A stretch of DNA of 64,000 nucleotides from Megalobrama amblycephala (GCF_018812025.1 NC_063049.1:31808447-31872446), one strand, 5' to 3'. Positions 32,001-42,831 are shown, counted from the first letter of the stretch. Notes: a model not told the origin generated them from the letters alone. A program made the numbers and translations.

Positions 32001-33019
32001 CTTTGACCCCTTGACCTGAACACTGCAGCAGTCGATTTGTCATGTTATCTCTATTTTGTAGAGACTTCATGACTGAACAATGAAATTATGAATGAGTAAA
32101 ATCAGACTATAAAAGCAGAGTTTACAGGTTGCAGTACTCATGTCAAGGTCTTAAACTCTTAAATCCCAAAATAGGATTATTTTAACAAACTATAGCTACA
32201 AAATTGTTAGTTAGATGACTAAAGCATTTACAGAGCACTAAAACATCTTAATCTAAAGCATTTACAGAACACTAAATGCAGTGACTTACTCAGCGGTGCA
32301 ATGATGTATATCATTGTATGAATCACACAGTAACTCTCCAGCACACAAGTATAACTGCTGTATTAGTAGCCAAGAGACTTTCTCTAATTATGCACTCTTA
32401 AAAGGAAGTACAATCAAATGAAAGACTGAATGAAGATTTTCTCTTACTTCCACAGTGGCTGAGCATAAAGCAAGTGACAAGCAAGTCAAAGCTGTTCTCC
32501 CCCCAGCCCCAGCTCCAGGTTAGTGAACTGGTTACAATAACCTCTAGAAACCTCTTGAACCGTTTTCAAGAGTGATGAAGAGTTCAAATTCAAATTCTGA
32601 AACAAACCTGCTATTTTTCCAAAACCTCATTGAAGATCCAATATATTTAAAAAACCTTTTGCAAATAATTAGATGTTGAATATATTCTGTCATTTCTCTA
32701 ATAGGTGCCCTGCACTCCAGTGTGGATATCTGCAAGCTACCAAAAGAAGAAGGTTCCTGTGCTAAATTTGTGCTTAAATGGCATTATGACCCGCTTAGTG
32801 GAAACTGTACTCGCTTCTGGTACGGAGGTTGTGGAGGGAACCAGAATCGCTTTGATACACAAGATGAGTGTGAGAAGGCCTGTGGAAAAGCAGGTGAGAT
32901 TACTTCTAAAAACTGCATGTCAAAGTTATATTAGTGTAAAGACTTATTAAGGCATTACTTTAACGTTGTTTTTAACAGCACCTATTCAGCGAGGGATCAT
33001 CGCTGCAGTTAAAACATAG
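1559..33019 (+). CDS. col6a3: Collagen type VI alpha-3 chain (5' end outside window)
   Basis: The alpha-3 chain joins alpha-1 and alpha-2 to build collagen VI microfibrils in the pericellular matrix of muscle, skin and tendon. In order the window encodes many N-terminal VWA modules, a triple helix of about 336 residues, C1 and C2 VWA domains, a short linker, a fibronectin III domain, a mini-exon repeat region and two Kunitz domains, ending at TAG 33017-33019. Identity rests on the Cys at helix position 50, an RGD at the helix start, the helix imperfections, the CPCCYG-like junction after the helix, and a last Kunitz that begins [10 protein letters not shown] like human C5. Splice phases agree across all exons listed below. 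The signal peptide and earlier exons lie upstream of base 1, since the first exon starts in phase 1 and no start exon is visible. Oddities are the tandem exon array and the extra Kunitz domain. The identification is very secure; exon ends are read by eye. Confidence 0.95.
2343..2939 (+). CDS. col6a3: col6a3 VWA exon B, copy 1
   Basis: 597 bp, phase 1-1, between acceptor cttttcctag and donor gtaaga. It encodes one VWA domain ([16 protein letters not shown] to TTPTVAG). The metal-site motif is DGSDG rather than the canonical DxSxS. It is identical by eye to exons 5856-6452 and 9369-9965. Confidence 0.9.
3412..4017 (+). CDS. col6a3: col6a3 VWA exon C, copy 1
   Basis: 606 bp, phase 1-1, acceptor cccgcag and donor gtaag. 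It encodes a VWA domain starting [16 protein letters not shown] and ending in a Thr-rich linker. It differs from copies 2 and 3 at 3697 (Lys instead of Arg) and 3703 (Asn instead of Ser); the copy-2/3 bases match exon B at the same place. Confidence 0.9.
4297..4896 (+). CDS. col6a3: col6a3 VWA exon D, copy 1
   Basis: 600 bp, phase 1-1, acceptor gtttcttag and donor gtatgt. It starts [16 protein letters not shown] and ends [10 protein letters not shown]. Its 3' third closely resembles exon A, suggesting that A and D share a more recent ancestor or conversion. A T-then-CT microsatellite lies about 45-75 bases upstream in every copy. Confidence 0.9.
5069..5668 (+). CDS. col6a3: col6a3 VWA exon A, copy 2 (first complete A)
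   Basis: 600 bp, phase 1-1, acceptor cctcttag and donor gtatgt. It starts [16 protein letters not shown]. It is the only complete A-type 5' end before copy 3, because the copy-1 position is occupied by the hybrid exon. From 5155 it is identical to 1642-2155. Confidence 0.9.
5856..6452 (+). CDS. col6a3: col6a3 VWA exon B, copy 2
   Basis: 597 bp, phase 1-1. Exact +3513 counterpart of 2343-2939 with the same flanking introns; no difference seen by eye. Confidence 0.9.
6925..7530 (+). CDS. col6a3: col6a3 VWA exon C, copy 2
   Basis: 606 bp, phase 1-1. Counterpart of 3412-4017 with G at 7210 and 7216, giving VRDSVF instead of VKDNVF. These two bases match exon B at the equivalent place, compatible with a small conversion tract. 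Confidence 0.9.
7810..8409 (+). CDS. col6a3: col6a3 VWA exon D, copy 2
   Basis: 600 bp, phase 1-1. Exact +3513 counterpart of 4297-4896. It is the last complete D exon in the array. Confidence 0.9.
8582..9181 (+). CDS. col6a3: col6a3 VWA exon A, copy 3
   Basis: 600 bp, phase 1-1. Exact +3513 counterpart of 5069-5668, including the AEYVAPGKD start. Confidence 0.9.
9369..9965 (+). CDS. col6a3: col6a3 VWA exon B, copy 3
   Basis: 597 bp, phase 1-1. +7026 counterpart of 2343-2939; no difference seen. Confidence 0.9.
10438..11043 (+). CDS. col6a3: col6a3 VWA exon C, copy 3
   Basis: 606 bp, phase 1-1. +3513 counterpart of 6925-7530 and shares its VRDSVF variant. It is the last intact array exon, and its phase-1 donor can splice in frame to the exon at 13066, because all modules are symmetrical. 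Confidence 0.9.
11324..11611 (+). pseudogene. Truncated VWA exon D, copy 3
   Basis: The acceptor and first 288 bases match exon D. Homology then stops inside the domain after QYVR, before the part equivalent to 4585-4896. The frame runs into unrelated sequence and stops at 11634. No donor is visible at the break, so this exon is probably skipped; skipping is in frame. An hAT-like element begins about 100 bases downstream. Confidence 0.85.
11708..12704. mobile_element. hAT-like relic with degenerate inverted ends
   Basis: Both ends are built from inverted atcggtatcgg-type motifs (left about 11708-11760, right about 12619-12704). Inside, at about 11879-11970 on the plus strand, a short frame reads [14 protein letters not shown], resembling the N-terminal BED-finger region of hAT transposases, and then decays. 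It is non-autonomous and lies in the intron just after the broken D exon. Confidence 0.65.
13066..13677 (+). CDS. col6a3: col6a3 VWA exon (probable N4)
   Basis: 612 bp, phase 1-1, acceptor caaaacag and donor gtattc. It encodes a diverged VWA domain ([12 protein letters not shown]), outside the homogenised array. The metal-site serine position is Thr and the last Ser of DxSxS is absent. Confidence 0.88.
13846..14445 (+). CDS. col6a3: col6a3 VWA exon (probable N3)
   Basis: 600 bp, phase 1-1, acceptor cttatcag and donor gtaagt. It encodes a VWA domain with a canonical DGSES metal-site motif ([10 protein letters not shown]), unlike the array modules. Confidence 0.88.
14543..15157 (+). CDS. col6a3: col6a3 VWA exon (probable N2)
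   Basis: 615 bp, phase 1-1, acceptor ttactgtag and donor gtttgt. It encodes a VWA domain ([13 protein letters not shown]). Its donor opens the 3.4-kb transposon-filled intron. Confidence 0.87.
16418..16600 (+). repeat. Dispersed repeat shared with 56999-57165
   Basis: The segment starting gtagggacatcg and running through cagtccttggccaat- and ccttctgccatcagtct-like blocks matches 56999-57165 in order, with substitutions and small indels. No coding capacity. Family not recognised. Confidence 0.6.
17159..18284. mobile_element. Foldback transposon with minisatellite arms
   Basis: An almost complete 1126-bp palindrome. The ends are CGGTGGCCCAGTAGTGCAC and its exact inverse, flanked by TA on both sides (17157-17158, 18285-18286). 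Just inside each end is a tandem array of about 21 bp built on CACAACACAACGGAAT (about 17175-17335 left, about 18009-18260 right, the right arm longer). The core (17336-18008) is also a long inverted repeat meeting near 17665. No protein is encoded. It sits inside a second MITE whose halves are about 17013-17158 and 18287-18404. Confidence 0.8.
18586..19498 (+). CDS. col6a3: col6a3 VWA domain N1, split over three exons
   Basis: Exons 18586-18920 (phase 1 in, 0 out), 19047-19125 (phase 0-1) and 19353-19498 (phase 1-0). They encode the VWA domain adjoining the triple helix, beginning [18 protein letters not shown]. The metal site is degraded (DVAAQ), so divalent-metal binding is unlikely here. 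The exon layout differs from the one-exon modules upstream. Confidence 0.87.
19585..24177 (+). CDS. col6a3: col6a3 triple-helix region, 19 Gly-X-Y exons
   Basis: Exons: 19585-19677 (Cys-rich hinge plus helix start), 19786-19839, 20339-20410, 20521-20547, 20691-20735, 20859-20912, 21003-21065, 21157-21222, 21596-21649, 21951-21986, 22157-22219, 22424-22486, 22580-22642, 22970-23032, 23292-23342, 23442-23477, 23605-23667, 23749-23811, 24145-24177. All are phase 0 and begin with a Gly codon after the first. The sum is about 336-338 helix residues, the usual collagen VI length. A Cys sits at helix position 50 ([10 protein letters not shown]), used in alpha-3 disulfide assembly. RGD occurs at the helix start (GQRGDRG) and in 21003-21065. 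Two imperfections occur, one in 21157-21222 ([10 protein letters not shown]) and one in 23292-23342 (GRDGFGVPG), at positions where human alpha-3 is also imperfect (from memory). Confidence 0.93.
24278..24454 (+). CDS. col6a3: col6a3 helix-to-C1 junction exons including a 12-bp microexon
   Basis: Exon 24278-24314 (37 bp, phase 0-1, [12 protein letters not shown]) is followed by the microexon 24443-24454 (12 bp, phase 1-1, Pro-Cys-Cys-Tyr) between acceptor ttctag and donor gtaagt. The joined sequence gives DNCPCCYG, matching the conserved vertebrate alpha-3 junction. That match makes such a tiny exon believable. Confidence 0.85.
24574..25565 (+). CDS. col6a3: col6a3 C1 VWA domain, two exons
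   Basis: Exons 24574-25067 (phase 1-0) and 25463-25565 (phase 0-1). They encode the first VWA domain after the helix ([19 protein letters not shown] to MTCHICL), needed for chain selection and assembly in collagen VI. The metal site reads DASDG. Confidence 0.9.
25713..26417 (+). CDS. col6a3: col6a3 C2 VWA domain, single exon
   Basis: 705 bp, phase 1-1, acceptor ttcttttag and donor gtaagt. It contains [11 protein letters not shown] with a canonical DxSxS metal site and a conserved CKGYFIVV core strand. It is the second C-terminal VWA domain, in the same order as the human protein. Confidence 0.92.
26530..26869 (+). CDS. col6a3: col6a3 C2-to-FN3 linker exons
   Basis: Exons 26530-26632 (phase 1-2, [18 protein letters not shown]) and 26817-26869 (phase 2-1, charged and Gln/His-rich). 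The first matches the conserved start of human C3. The long Pro/Thr/Ala-rich stretch of mammals is absent before the fibronectin domain. Confidence 0.8.
26965..27225 (+). CDS. col6a3: col6a3 fibronectin type III domain (C4)
   Basis: 261 bp, phase 1-1, acceptor tttgtccag and donor gtaagc. The single FN3 domain has the expected core Trp (FSLQWL), Leu and Tyr (AAQTYHVVV). Two possible N-glycosylation sites (NVTSS, NVTGS) are visible. Confidence 0.88.
27226..29599. other. col6a3 intron, AT-rich with one palindromic element
   Basis: No exon is seen. 27.5-28.0 kb is rich in tatatt-type low-complexity sequence. A palindromic MITE-like element occupies about 28049-28640. Confidence 0.6.
28049..28640. 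mobile_element. Palindromic MITE-like element, family shared with 37781-38594
   Basis: Inverted ends: gggttagttcgcccaaaaat at 28049 and the reverse complement of atttttgggtgaactt near 28623-28640. Internal actcaccc/gggtgagt and cttacgggtgtgg motifs are also inverted. The core carries ggccatcactagatattgttg, also found in the 37781 copy. No protein is encoded. Confidence 0.7.
29600..30528 (+). CDS. col6a3: col6a3 four tandem 81-bp mini-exons
   Basis: Exons 29600-29680, 29850-29930, 30112-30192 and 30448-30528, each exactly 81 bp, phase 1-1, with gtaagt donors and related flanking intron bases. Each encodes a 27-residue repeat of the form (K/E)SAEQKV..SEVMG..P.APLSKPE. They replace the Pro/Ala/Thr-rich C3 spacer of mammals but lie after FN3. 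Function is unknown; the composition suggests a flexible linker before the Kunitz domains. Confidence 0.82.
30529..31803. other. col6a3 intron, no exon supported
   Basis: AT-rich. A stretch near 30919-30980 (Thr/Val/Lys/Ala codons after an ag) looks faintly like a decayed mini-exon but has no phase-compatible donor. Confidence 0.5.
31804..31989 (+). CDS. col6a3: col6a3 Kunitz domain 1 (extra, upstream)
   Basis: 186 bp, phase 1-1, acceptor gcatgtttcag and donor gtatgt. Six cysteines have Kunitz/BPTI spacing ([33 protein letters not shown]). Lys follows the second Cys, at the P1 position. Human alpha-3 has only one Kunitz domain, equivalent to the one at 32705, so this one is additional relative to mammals. 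Confidence 0.88.
32456..32518 (+). CDS. col6a3: col6a3 inter-Kunitz linker exon
   Basis: 63 bp, phase 1-1, acceptor cttccacag and donor gttagt. It encodes [20 protein letters not shown], a Pro/Ala-rich linker. Confidence 0.7.
32705..32893 (+). CDS. col6a3: col6a3 Kunitz domain 2 (C5, endotrophin-equivalent)
   Basis: 189 bp, phase 1-1, acceptor ctctaatag and donor gtgaga. It contains [15 protein letters not shown] and [13 protein letters not shown] and has six Kunitz cysteines. In mammals this C5 domain is cleaved off during fibril formation and circulates as endotrophin. The residue after the second Cys is Ala, where human has Arg (from memory), so classical trypsin-like inhibition is not expected. 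Confidence 0.92.
32979..33019 (+). CDS. col6a3: col6a3 terminal coding exon
   Basis: Acceptor gtttttaacag, phase 1 in. It encodes [13 protein letters not shown] then TAG at 33017-33019, comparable to the short tail after C5 in mammals. Confidence 0.85.
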
Positions 33020-33273
33020 GAACTAATGAAGACTGTAAGCTAACCGCTGACAACACTCAGAGGATATTGCACCGAAAACTAGAAGCTTCACCACAGCCAA
33101 GATGCCTGCACTGGACCCTGCCAGAGGATTTGATCCAAAGAAAACCTTGAAGTAGTATTTTCCATATAAGAGAGAAAAAAAAGCAGAACAAGTTTCTTTG
33201 TTTCGTGCTGGTGCTACAATCAGTTTCGTTAATATTTTTTAATTGTTTTATTTTTAATGTGTGTATGGGTTTG

Positions 33274-33393
33274 AATAAAACACAGTGTAAATGTCCAGGG
33301 CAAAATAGCTTCTTTTTTTTTTTTTGAAAGAATGTTCTGTTTTAATCACGTGGTTTGTTTTTGGAAATATCTTGATCAAAACATATCAATAAA
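33274..33393 (+). terminator. col6a3 polyadenylation signals
   Basis: AATAAA at 33274-33279, 255 bases after the stop, and again at 33388-33393. A further cluster of similar motifs lies near 33790. Which one is used cannot be told from sequence. Confidence 0.6.
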
Positions 33394-36300
33394 TCTTTGT
33401 AGTTATGAGACAGGTTCATGACAGTTCGATTTAGTAAATTCTGCTCCTAATTTACTGCAGTCCCCTTACTGGGTTTTTTTTTTTTTTACTGCTTGGAAGG
33501 AAGAATCTTAATTGCTCTTTCTGGTCATACCGCTGGAGATCTCCACTGAATCCACTGAATCTCCAAGCAAATGCTATGTTAATGTTTGCAAATTAGGCAA
33601 TTATAAAATGAACCATCTGAAATCAATGTCTTTTTTTTTTTAAATAAGAATGAATTTTTGGAATCATTGCCTTACACACAAGTTTTGATTTCAAAAGGCA
33701 ATTAGAATGTACTTTTCAAACTGTATTTTTTGGGGGGGGAGGGATGGTGGTTTTTTTAAACTTTGTATTTCACTTGGAAATGGGAAGATATAAATAAATT
33801 AGTCTTTATATAAAACTTTGATTTTGATTCATCCTTTCTTTTTCTTTTTTTTACATTTTGTAATGCATTAGAAGCTTAAAAATGATTTTACTCTTACTAG
33901 TCTGCTGTGAGTCATGCTGAGAAAAATTTCCTTTTTATGACTCTGAACTTTCAATCGAAGAACTGCCAAGAGAACAAGAAATTAAATGGACAGATGTGAC
34001 CTTTGCATGCTCAAGGGAGGGCATAGTGTTTAATGCAGTATGCATTAGCAGCTTATATTTCATAGTTCCATGAACAACATTGTCTCCTTCCATTTACCTT
34101 CATGCTTCCACAACTTGATACATGGTTCAGACTTTGAAAAATAAAATAAAATGAATCAACTCTTTTACAGTGCAGGAAGCGGAGTGTATATCAGAAAGAG
34201 GTAAGCTTCTTCCTCTGTTGCACCAAGGCCGTAATTTCCTCTCCCTCCACTGAATAGTTGTATTTTTTTATCACGATGGAAATTACCCCAAATCAAGATT
34301 GTTTGGGGAGGACAGGCAGCTTCATCAACTGACGTTTTATAAATCAAAGTTTGTTATCTCCAGTTGCCATAGAACTTTAGAAACATTTCTCTGTGAACTC
34401 TATGTGACCCACTTTAGCATGCTTTCCTAGGAGCACTTCCTTATTAAACATCTGAAACCAGTTCGTCATTTATATTCACAAAATAAGGTTATTGGGTAAA
34501 TTGCTTAAAATGGGAAAGTGTACAATTTCCATCAACAGTTGAGGCGATAATGCATGAATTATTATCCGTTTTTCCATTCTTAAACTGTGCGTCAATCGAC
34601 ACATTTTATACCATATAAACACTTTACACAGTGTCTCTATCTGATTTGTTATGCACATGTGTTGCATTTTTCTCTGCCAGTCTGTTTGTAAATCCATCAC
34701 AGCAGCATATATGCATTATGTTCAATCCCGAACAATCTGCACGTGGCCTTGTGGGCTTTGCAGCAGTCCCTCTGGCCCCCTTCCCATGCTGAGATTAACT
34801 GTATAAGAAATGCATCAGTGCTTTCCAATAGGTTTCCTGTAGTGTTGAATGCCAGTTTTTTTGCTTTCATCACTGTTATATTTTACCATTTTTATATTGG
34901 GATTTTTTTTTTTTTAAATACTGATTTTATGCAATAATCCAATGTGATGGAAAGATGTCATTCTGCATTACATCAGTGTCTCATGTTTCTGTTGCTCTCG
35001 CTAATGAACGTTTAGTACTATGATCCTGTTTAGTTCTTTTTCTTAAAACAGAAGTAATTCTTTCTTGTTGTACTACACAGAATCAATGCACAATGCACTG
35101 TTGATAGTGCTAGATGTAAAGGTTTTCTAGCCTTCTCCTGCATCTCTGAAGCTCAAACAGTAAAGCATGGTGCTAGCAACGCCAACAAGAGAAATTTACT
35201 ATAGGGCTGATATAAACTGTCACAGCCATACCAAACAGAATTCACAATACTCAGAATTTTCAGGTATATACTAAATCCAATATATGAATACAGTGCAGGG
35301 GCGGACTGGCTATCTGGAGCCCGTTGCTACGTAAATATATAAAGAAGGAATAATACATTAACCGTGCATCTGAATCTAACCATTCAAAGAAAACATTCAC
35401 ACATACAATATTTTTCTAATACTGACCTTTCAAAATGTAATTTCTGATACTGAATTTTTGTTTTTTGTTTTTTGCATCAAAATACAAATTCATCTCTCAA
35501 CCACCATCACCAAGCATCAGGAAAGGAGTTCAAAAAAGGAGTGGAAAAAGAAGGGAAGAATTCATGTGTACACAAAGGGGCTACAGCAGTAGATATAGTG
35601 TTAAGTAGATATGACACTCTGAATGTCAACAAAACTGGGATTACAAAATGTCAGTGTGGTTCAGATGTCTGTGTAAGTAACAGAGTATATTTGTTCTCTT
35701 GGTTCTTTTAAATTAAATTCAGATGAGAAGTTCAAGCTCCTTTGCTCTGTGACTTTGTGCTTTGAGTTTATCCCAGGCTCATGTTATGACTCATTGTAGT
35801 GGCATTTTGGCTTTCCATTGGTGCAATAAATACAAAAACCAACTATATATTTCAAATCATAAAAGGCTCACCATAAATCCAATTAATCTGTAATCTGTGT
35901 CACATGAGAAAACTCAGTCTCCATTTGTCTGATCATGGTGGCCAAGCATTTCATGGCACTGACACCATATCTGTCTCCATGGTCATTGGCAACTTTGTAG
36001 TGTAATTTGACTCGTCTGCAATTTGTTATGCATTTTTGCTTTGAGTCTGGTGTGAACTAGCAATGAAACATTCAGGAAAACAATCATCAAACAAAAAATC
36101 AATTTGTACTCTATGTTCAGAAGATTCAAGATTCAATTAAAAAGTTACTTGTTCTTGATGACATTTTTTTTTAATTTATTGCTTATTGCTATAAATTATA
36201 GCGGGTAAATTGTATTTACCCAAATGTCCAAAATTCAGTTTGACAATTGACAAAGGTTGAAATGAGCAAAAAATAAATAAATTAATGAATACAGTTAAGT

Positions 36301-37610
36301 GTCTTACCTCATTTCCTTTCCCTCTGAATGATGAAATGTTTTGAGGGAAAATAGTCTTTGATCGCAATTATGTTAAACAGATGTTTGAATGCAACAATGA
36401 CAGCAGATTGCTTGTTTGCTTCTTTTCTGAAAGACAAATTACACTAATTAAACTGTACTAAACATTACTTCATGAGTGTACAAACATTATTATGTATATG
36501 AAGCCATAGATATAAACAATAGATTTTTGCTGTTTTGAAGAGAATAAACAATATGCATTTAGCATTTAGGCTGCTGTGGCATACTGCTGTACATCTTTCT
36601 GAGAAATCTGCTGTCATAAAAGTATAATATGCACCAAAGTTTAATATTTACAGCTAGGTTGTTTTAAAAATAATTTAATATTTAAAAAATATAAATATAT
36701 TAAAAAAAGAATGATCAATAAAAACAGTGATGCCTTAGTGACACCAATAATTATTTAGCTTTTTTACACAGTGGGGCATAATTGTCCATTAATTTATTGA
36801 ACAGCGTCATGATGTCCACCTCAGTATAACCAAAATTGCAATCCCCTTTGGACTTCTACTGCCAGAACACTGATTAGCCCTCAACCCACAGACATCCCCC
36901 TGCTCTAGATGAAAGATGGGAAAAGGCTTTTTCCACTGACTAGTAACATCCTGATGCTTCTCATCTGCCTCCGTTTTGGGTCTGGAAAAAAACTGCAAGT
37001 CAGCCAGCAATGAGACACCATATGCTCACATTCTCTGGTCCAACATGACCTGGGAAAAGCAGGCCAGACTGTTTTCCCCACAGATCTGTATTTTTGACAT
37101 GCAAGTATGGACTTTTCTGGTTAAATATTGTGAAATATCCACTTTTTTGTGCTACTGATTATTCTAAATGACCCACTCTATCTCAGTGATTGCAATGGAA
37201 AAGTAGCAAGGAAATGATTGGAACTAATTGTGATGAGAATTTTAGCTGCTTTGGCTGCGTGGTTAGTACATCTGCCTTTCCATATCCTGACAGACTTCAG
37301 CTTCTAGGGAGCATTATGTAATTTTTTGGCTTGTATATGTTAAGGTTTGAAGCCCACAGAAAAATTACTCTAAACTTTGTGGAGTAGTGGCAGTTTGGAA
37401 TAACAAGAACTTTATCATCAATGTATAATGTGTTGAAAATGAGATGTCTCATTATTCTCAGTTTTTCTTCGCTATCACCCAACACTCTGCTTAACAATAA
37501 ATACTGCTAAATAATAGTACTCACAGGGACAGTCTGTCCATGACTTTGTAGACCTTTACATTTTATCTAAAAAAAAAAGTGCATATTAGGACAATGTAAA
37601 AAAATCAAAA

Positions 37611-37751
37611 GTTGAGAAAACTTAAGTTTAAGGTAACCAACTTCAGGAGATTTTTGAGTTTTCTTAACTTGTTGTAAATTAAACTTGTTATACAACAAGT
37701 TGAGAAAACTCAAAAATGAAGCTGGTTGCCTTAAACTTAAGTTTTCTCAAC
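37611..37751. repeat. Short foldback repeat
   Basis: gttgagaaaacttaagttta at 37611 is inverted as taaacttaagttttctcaac, ending at 37751. The loop side is ttgttatacaacaa near 37690. A compact hairpin MITE of unknown family. Confidence 0.7.
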
Positions 37752-37780
37752 TTTTTTTTTTTTTTTTACAGTGGATCTTA

Positions 37781-38594
37781 AAGGGTTAGTTCACACAAAA
37801 ATGAAAATTCTGTCATTAATTACTCACCCTCATGTCGTTCCAAACCCGTAAGACCTTCATTCATCTTCGGAACACAAATTAAGATATTTTTCATAAAATC
37901 CAATGGCTCAGTGAGGCCTCCATTGCCAGCAAGACAATTAATGCTTTCAATGCCCAGAAAGCTACTAAAGATGTAGGCTATTTAAAACAGTTCATATGAC
38001 TACAGTGATTCAACCTTAATGTTATGAAGCTACGAGAATACTTTTTGTGTGCCAAAAAAAACAAAATAATTTTGTTAAAATAACTTTATTCAACAATATC
38101 TAGTGATGGGCGATTTCAAAACACTGCTTCATGAAGCTTCGAAGCTTTACGAATCTTTTCTTTCGAATCAGTGGTTTGGAGCGTGTATCAAACTGCCAAA
38201 GTCACGTGATTTCAGTAAATGAGGCTTCATTACATCATAAGTGTTTCGAAATTTCAATGGTTCACCACGCGCTCCGAACCACTGATTCAAAACAAAAGGT
38301 GATTTTGAAAAAGTTGCTTCGAAGCTTCATGAAGCAGTGTTTTGAAATCGCCCATCACTAGATATTGTTGAATAAAGGTGTTATTTTGTTTTTTGGTTAT
38401 TTTGTTTTTCGCCGCTTCATAATATTAAGGTCGAACCACTGTAGTCACATGAGCTGTACTATGTCTTTAGTAGCTTTCTAGTGTTAATTGGCAATGCAGG
38501 CCTCACTGAGCCATCGGATTATATCAAAAATATTTTAATTTGTGTTCCGAAGATGAACGAAGGTCTTACGGGTGTGGAACAACACGAGGGTGAG
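37781..38594. mobile_element. Composite palindromic MITE-like element
   Basis: The outer arms (actcaccctcatgtcgttcc near 37822; its inverse near 38573-38594) belong to the same family as 28049-28640. A second inverted pair, tagtgatgggcgatttcaaa at 38101 and its reverse complement ending at 38360, marks an element inserted in the core. Confidence 0.7.
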
Positions 38595-40657
38595 GCAACA
38601 TGCAAGCACAATTTTATCTTCTTCTTTTTGTCTGCAATTTTCATGACCTCCATTATAAAAAGTATAAAACTACACAAAAAACTATTTACAATGTATTGTA
38701 GGCCTAATAAGAAAGTTGCAATGCTTAAACACTGTAATACACTATTTGCAGGGTATAATAACTGCATGGGTCCCTGGAAATGGCCGGGATATTTGAGTTT
38801 CCTGTTGGGTGGGCTTCAGGTCAACTGCCCAGGCAGCGAAGTTGATAATTACACCACTGTGTCCATGCAACTCGCCATCACAAAAGCAGACCGTATGAAC
38901 CATTGGGATCACCCAGACAGCTGAACAATTTCAACAAACACAGAACGTAGAAAGCAGAAGTCATTAAATTAAGAATTGGATATTATCTTGGATGACAACT
39001 AAATCACTGCACAAAGAAAAACAATGACAAAAGATATCTGTAGAAAGAAGATAAATCTTTTTCTTTTCTTATCTAAGATCAAAATGCTGGAACTAAATAA
39101 ATGCACAATGACTTGAAGCCAAACACAAAGCAGCTGCAGTTTGTTTGACTGTCTTAAAAGGATTTTATATAATCCGTGTGAGCTCAACTCACCAGAGAGG
39201 AGCACCTAAAACGTTTGCTATGGAAGTGTGTCTTGTATTTGGATGCCACCTTCATGTGTGGTGCGCTGGTGTTCATGTTGGTCTGACCGCTTCCGTAGTT
39301 TACATACAGAGACATAATGACAAAGCAATGTTATCCACCTCTGACTTTTACTGGACTAACAAGGCATGTGAAATACACAAAGATCAACTAAATCAGGGAA
39401 TTCCATATGGGGCAAATTAAATGAGTCACTCTTTAAACTTTGTGAGGTTGTAAGCACTGCACATTCTTTAATCACAAGCGTCCCCTCCCCTGAACCACTT
39501 TCAACAATTAACTGTAGGAAAAAAGAAAAAAAAAACTTATAGTTTTATAGTTTATTTTATAGTTTTACATCAATTAGTCAGAACAAACAGCTTCTTCAGA
39601 ATATTTTGCTATTTTAAAAAACTACTTCTCTGTCTCGCACGCACACACACTGTTTTAATACTTCATAGATTGGAAAAAAGGCTTATGACTCATCCACCCA
39701 CATGGAAACATTTTCCCTTCACATGTGGCGGGACTTTTGTTTATTTAAATTCAATAAATATATTACTTGCTGTTTTGACAAATAACCCTTCTTCCTCAAT
39801 GGTTCATAACACTCTCCGTCCATAAACAGAATGACGGTACTGTTGATCTGGACGATGGAGTTCAAATTTGAAGGATGGCAACACTTACAGTGCTGAATTG
39901 AAATTCTAAACAGATGGAGACAATGTGCAGTATTACAGTGAGACAAAACATGCGCAGTATTACAAAGAGACAAAGAAATCATTTTAAGAAGTAATTTAGT
40001 TTTCTGCAGCAACAGCAGGTATGTAATGCTTAAACATTGCCTACAGATTCATTTCCAGACCTTAATATTGCTACCATGTTGTTGAGAGACAAATCTATGA
40101 TGACGAAATGTCTTCAAAGAGGACTGCATGAGAGAGTGGGGTGGAATAGGATTTGAAATCTGTTCACCTTTACTGCACGTCACCTCTGTGGCATGTAGCA
40201 TGATGGGATACAGACATAGCATTTAACCCTTGGAAAAAGCGAACTCATTAGGAATGGCCAATAGCACTTTACGAACATCTGTCTAAGAAGAGTAAGATCT
40301 GGTTTTGTAAACATACCTCAGGGGTGCTTGTTTTATTAAGACACTAGGCCTAGGCAAAGAAAAACACCATCATATTAAGGTTGATTTATCATTTGTCAAG
40401 TACAAAAAAACTAAACAAAAACACCAACTTTCAAAGTTTAGGAATAGGTAACAGTTTCATTTGGCCTTGCAACAGTACTTAACAAATGGTTTTACGCACC
40501 CCAGCTGCTCCAGTAAAGCCTGTCTGTGACCCCTGACCGCTCCTGATGTCAAAGACTTCAGTTCAGCTGGTCTGCATTTATTACTATTTGAAGTAGTGTA
40601 AGGTCAATGATGATCTCAGATCAGGAAACATGTTTTTTGTCACTCGATCGAACAGCC

Positions 40658-40691
<34 letters not shown>

Positions 40692-40737
40692 TTAAATATA
40701 GAAATATAAAATACTTAAGAAATAGGCTGGTTCAAAT

Positions 40738-40739
<2 letters not shown>

Positions 40740-40803
<64 letters not shown>
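40740..40803. repeat. (AT)n microsatellite
   Basis: About 32 AT units directly abutting the Tc1-like element. Confidence 0.95.
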
Positions 40804-42568
<1,765 letters not shown>

Positions 42569-42588
42569 ATACATACACACACACACAC

Positions 42589-42831
42589 CGGTTTCACAGA
42601 CAAGGCTTAAGCTATGTCCTGGAGTAATATGCATGTTTGAGATGTTTTAACTGAAAGCAACTTGTACTGACATATCTTAAAATATGTCACTGCCATTGTT
42701 TTGTCTCAAGGTGCACACCAGTAATGTTTTTTTTCTTTTTTTTTCTAGTGTACGTTTATAAAAGATACTTAAATATCCTAATTGAACCAAGGCCGAATCC
42801 TGGCTTAGGCTAAGCCCTGTCTGTGAAACCG
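42589..42831. mobile_element. MITE-like element with inverted ends
   Basis: cggtttcacagacaaggctt at 42589 is inverted as gccctgtctgtgaaaccg ending at 42831. No coding capacity. Confidence 0.75.

Larger units (their letters stand above)
33400..40800. other. Convergent col6a3/cops8 intergenic region, no gene seen
   Basis: Short frames occur on both strands, but none has recognisable protein similarity, splice structure or coding composition. It contains a palindrome at 37611-37751, a composite MITE-like element at 37781-38594, poly-T tracts and AT-rich DNA. Noncoding regulatory elements cannot be excluded. Confidence 0.6.

Noticed and set aside
38481..38924. 147-codon plus-strand frame in the intergenic region
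   Set aside because: Its start is within a palindromic MITE and the rest shows no domain, splice context or coding composition.
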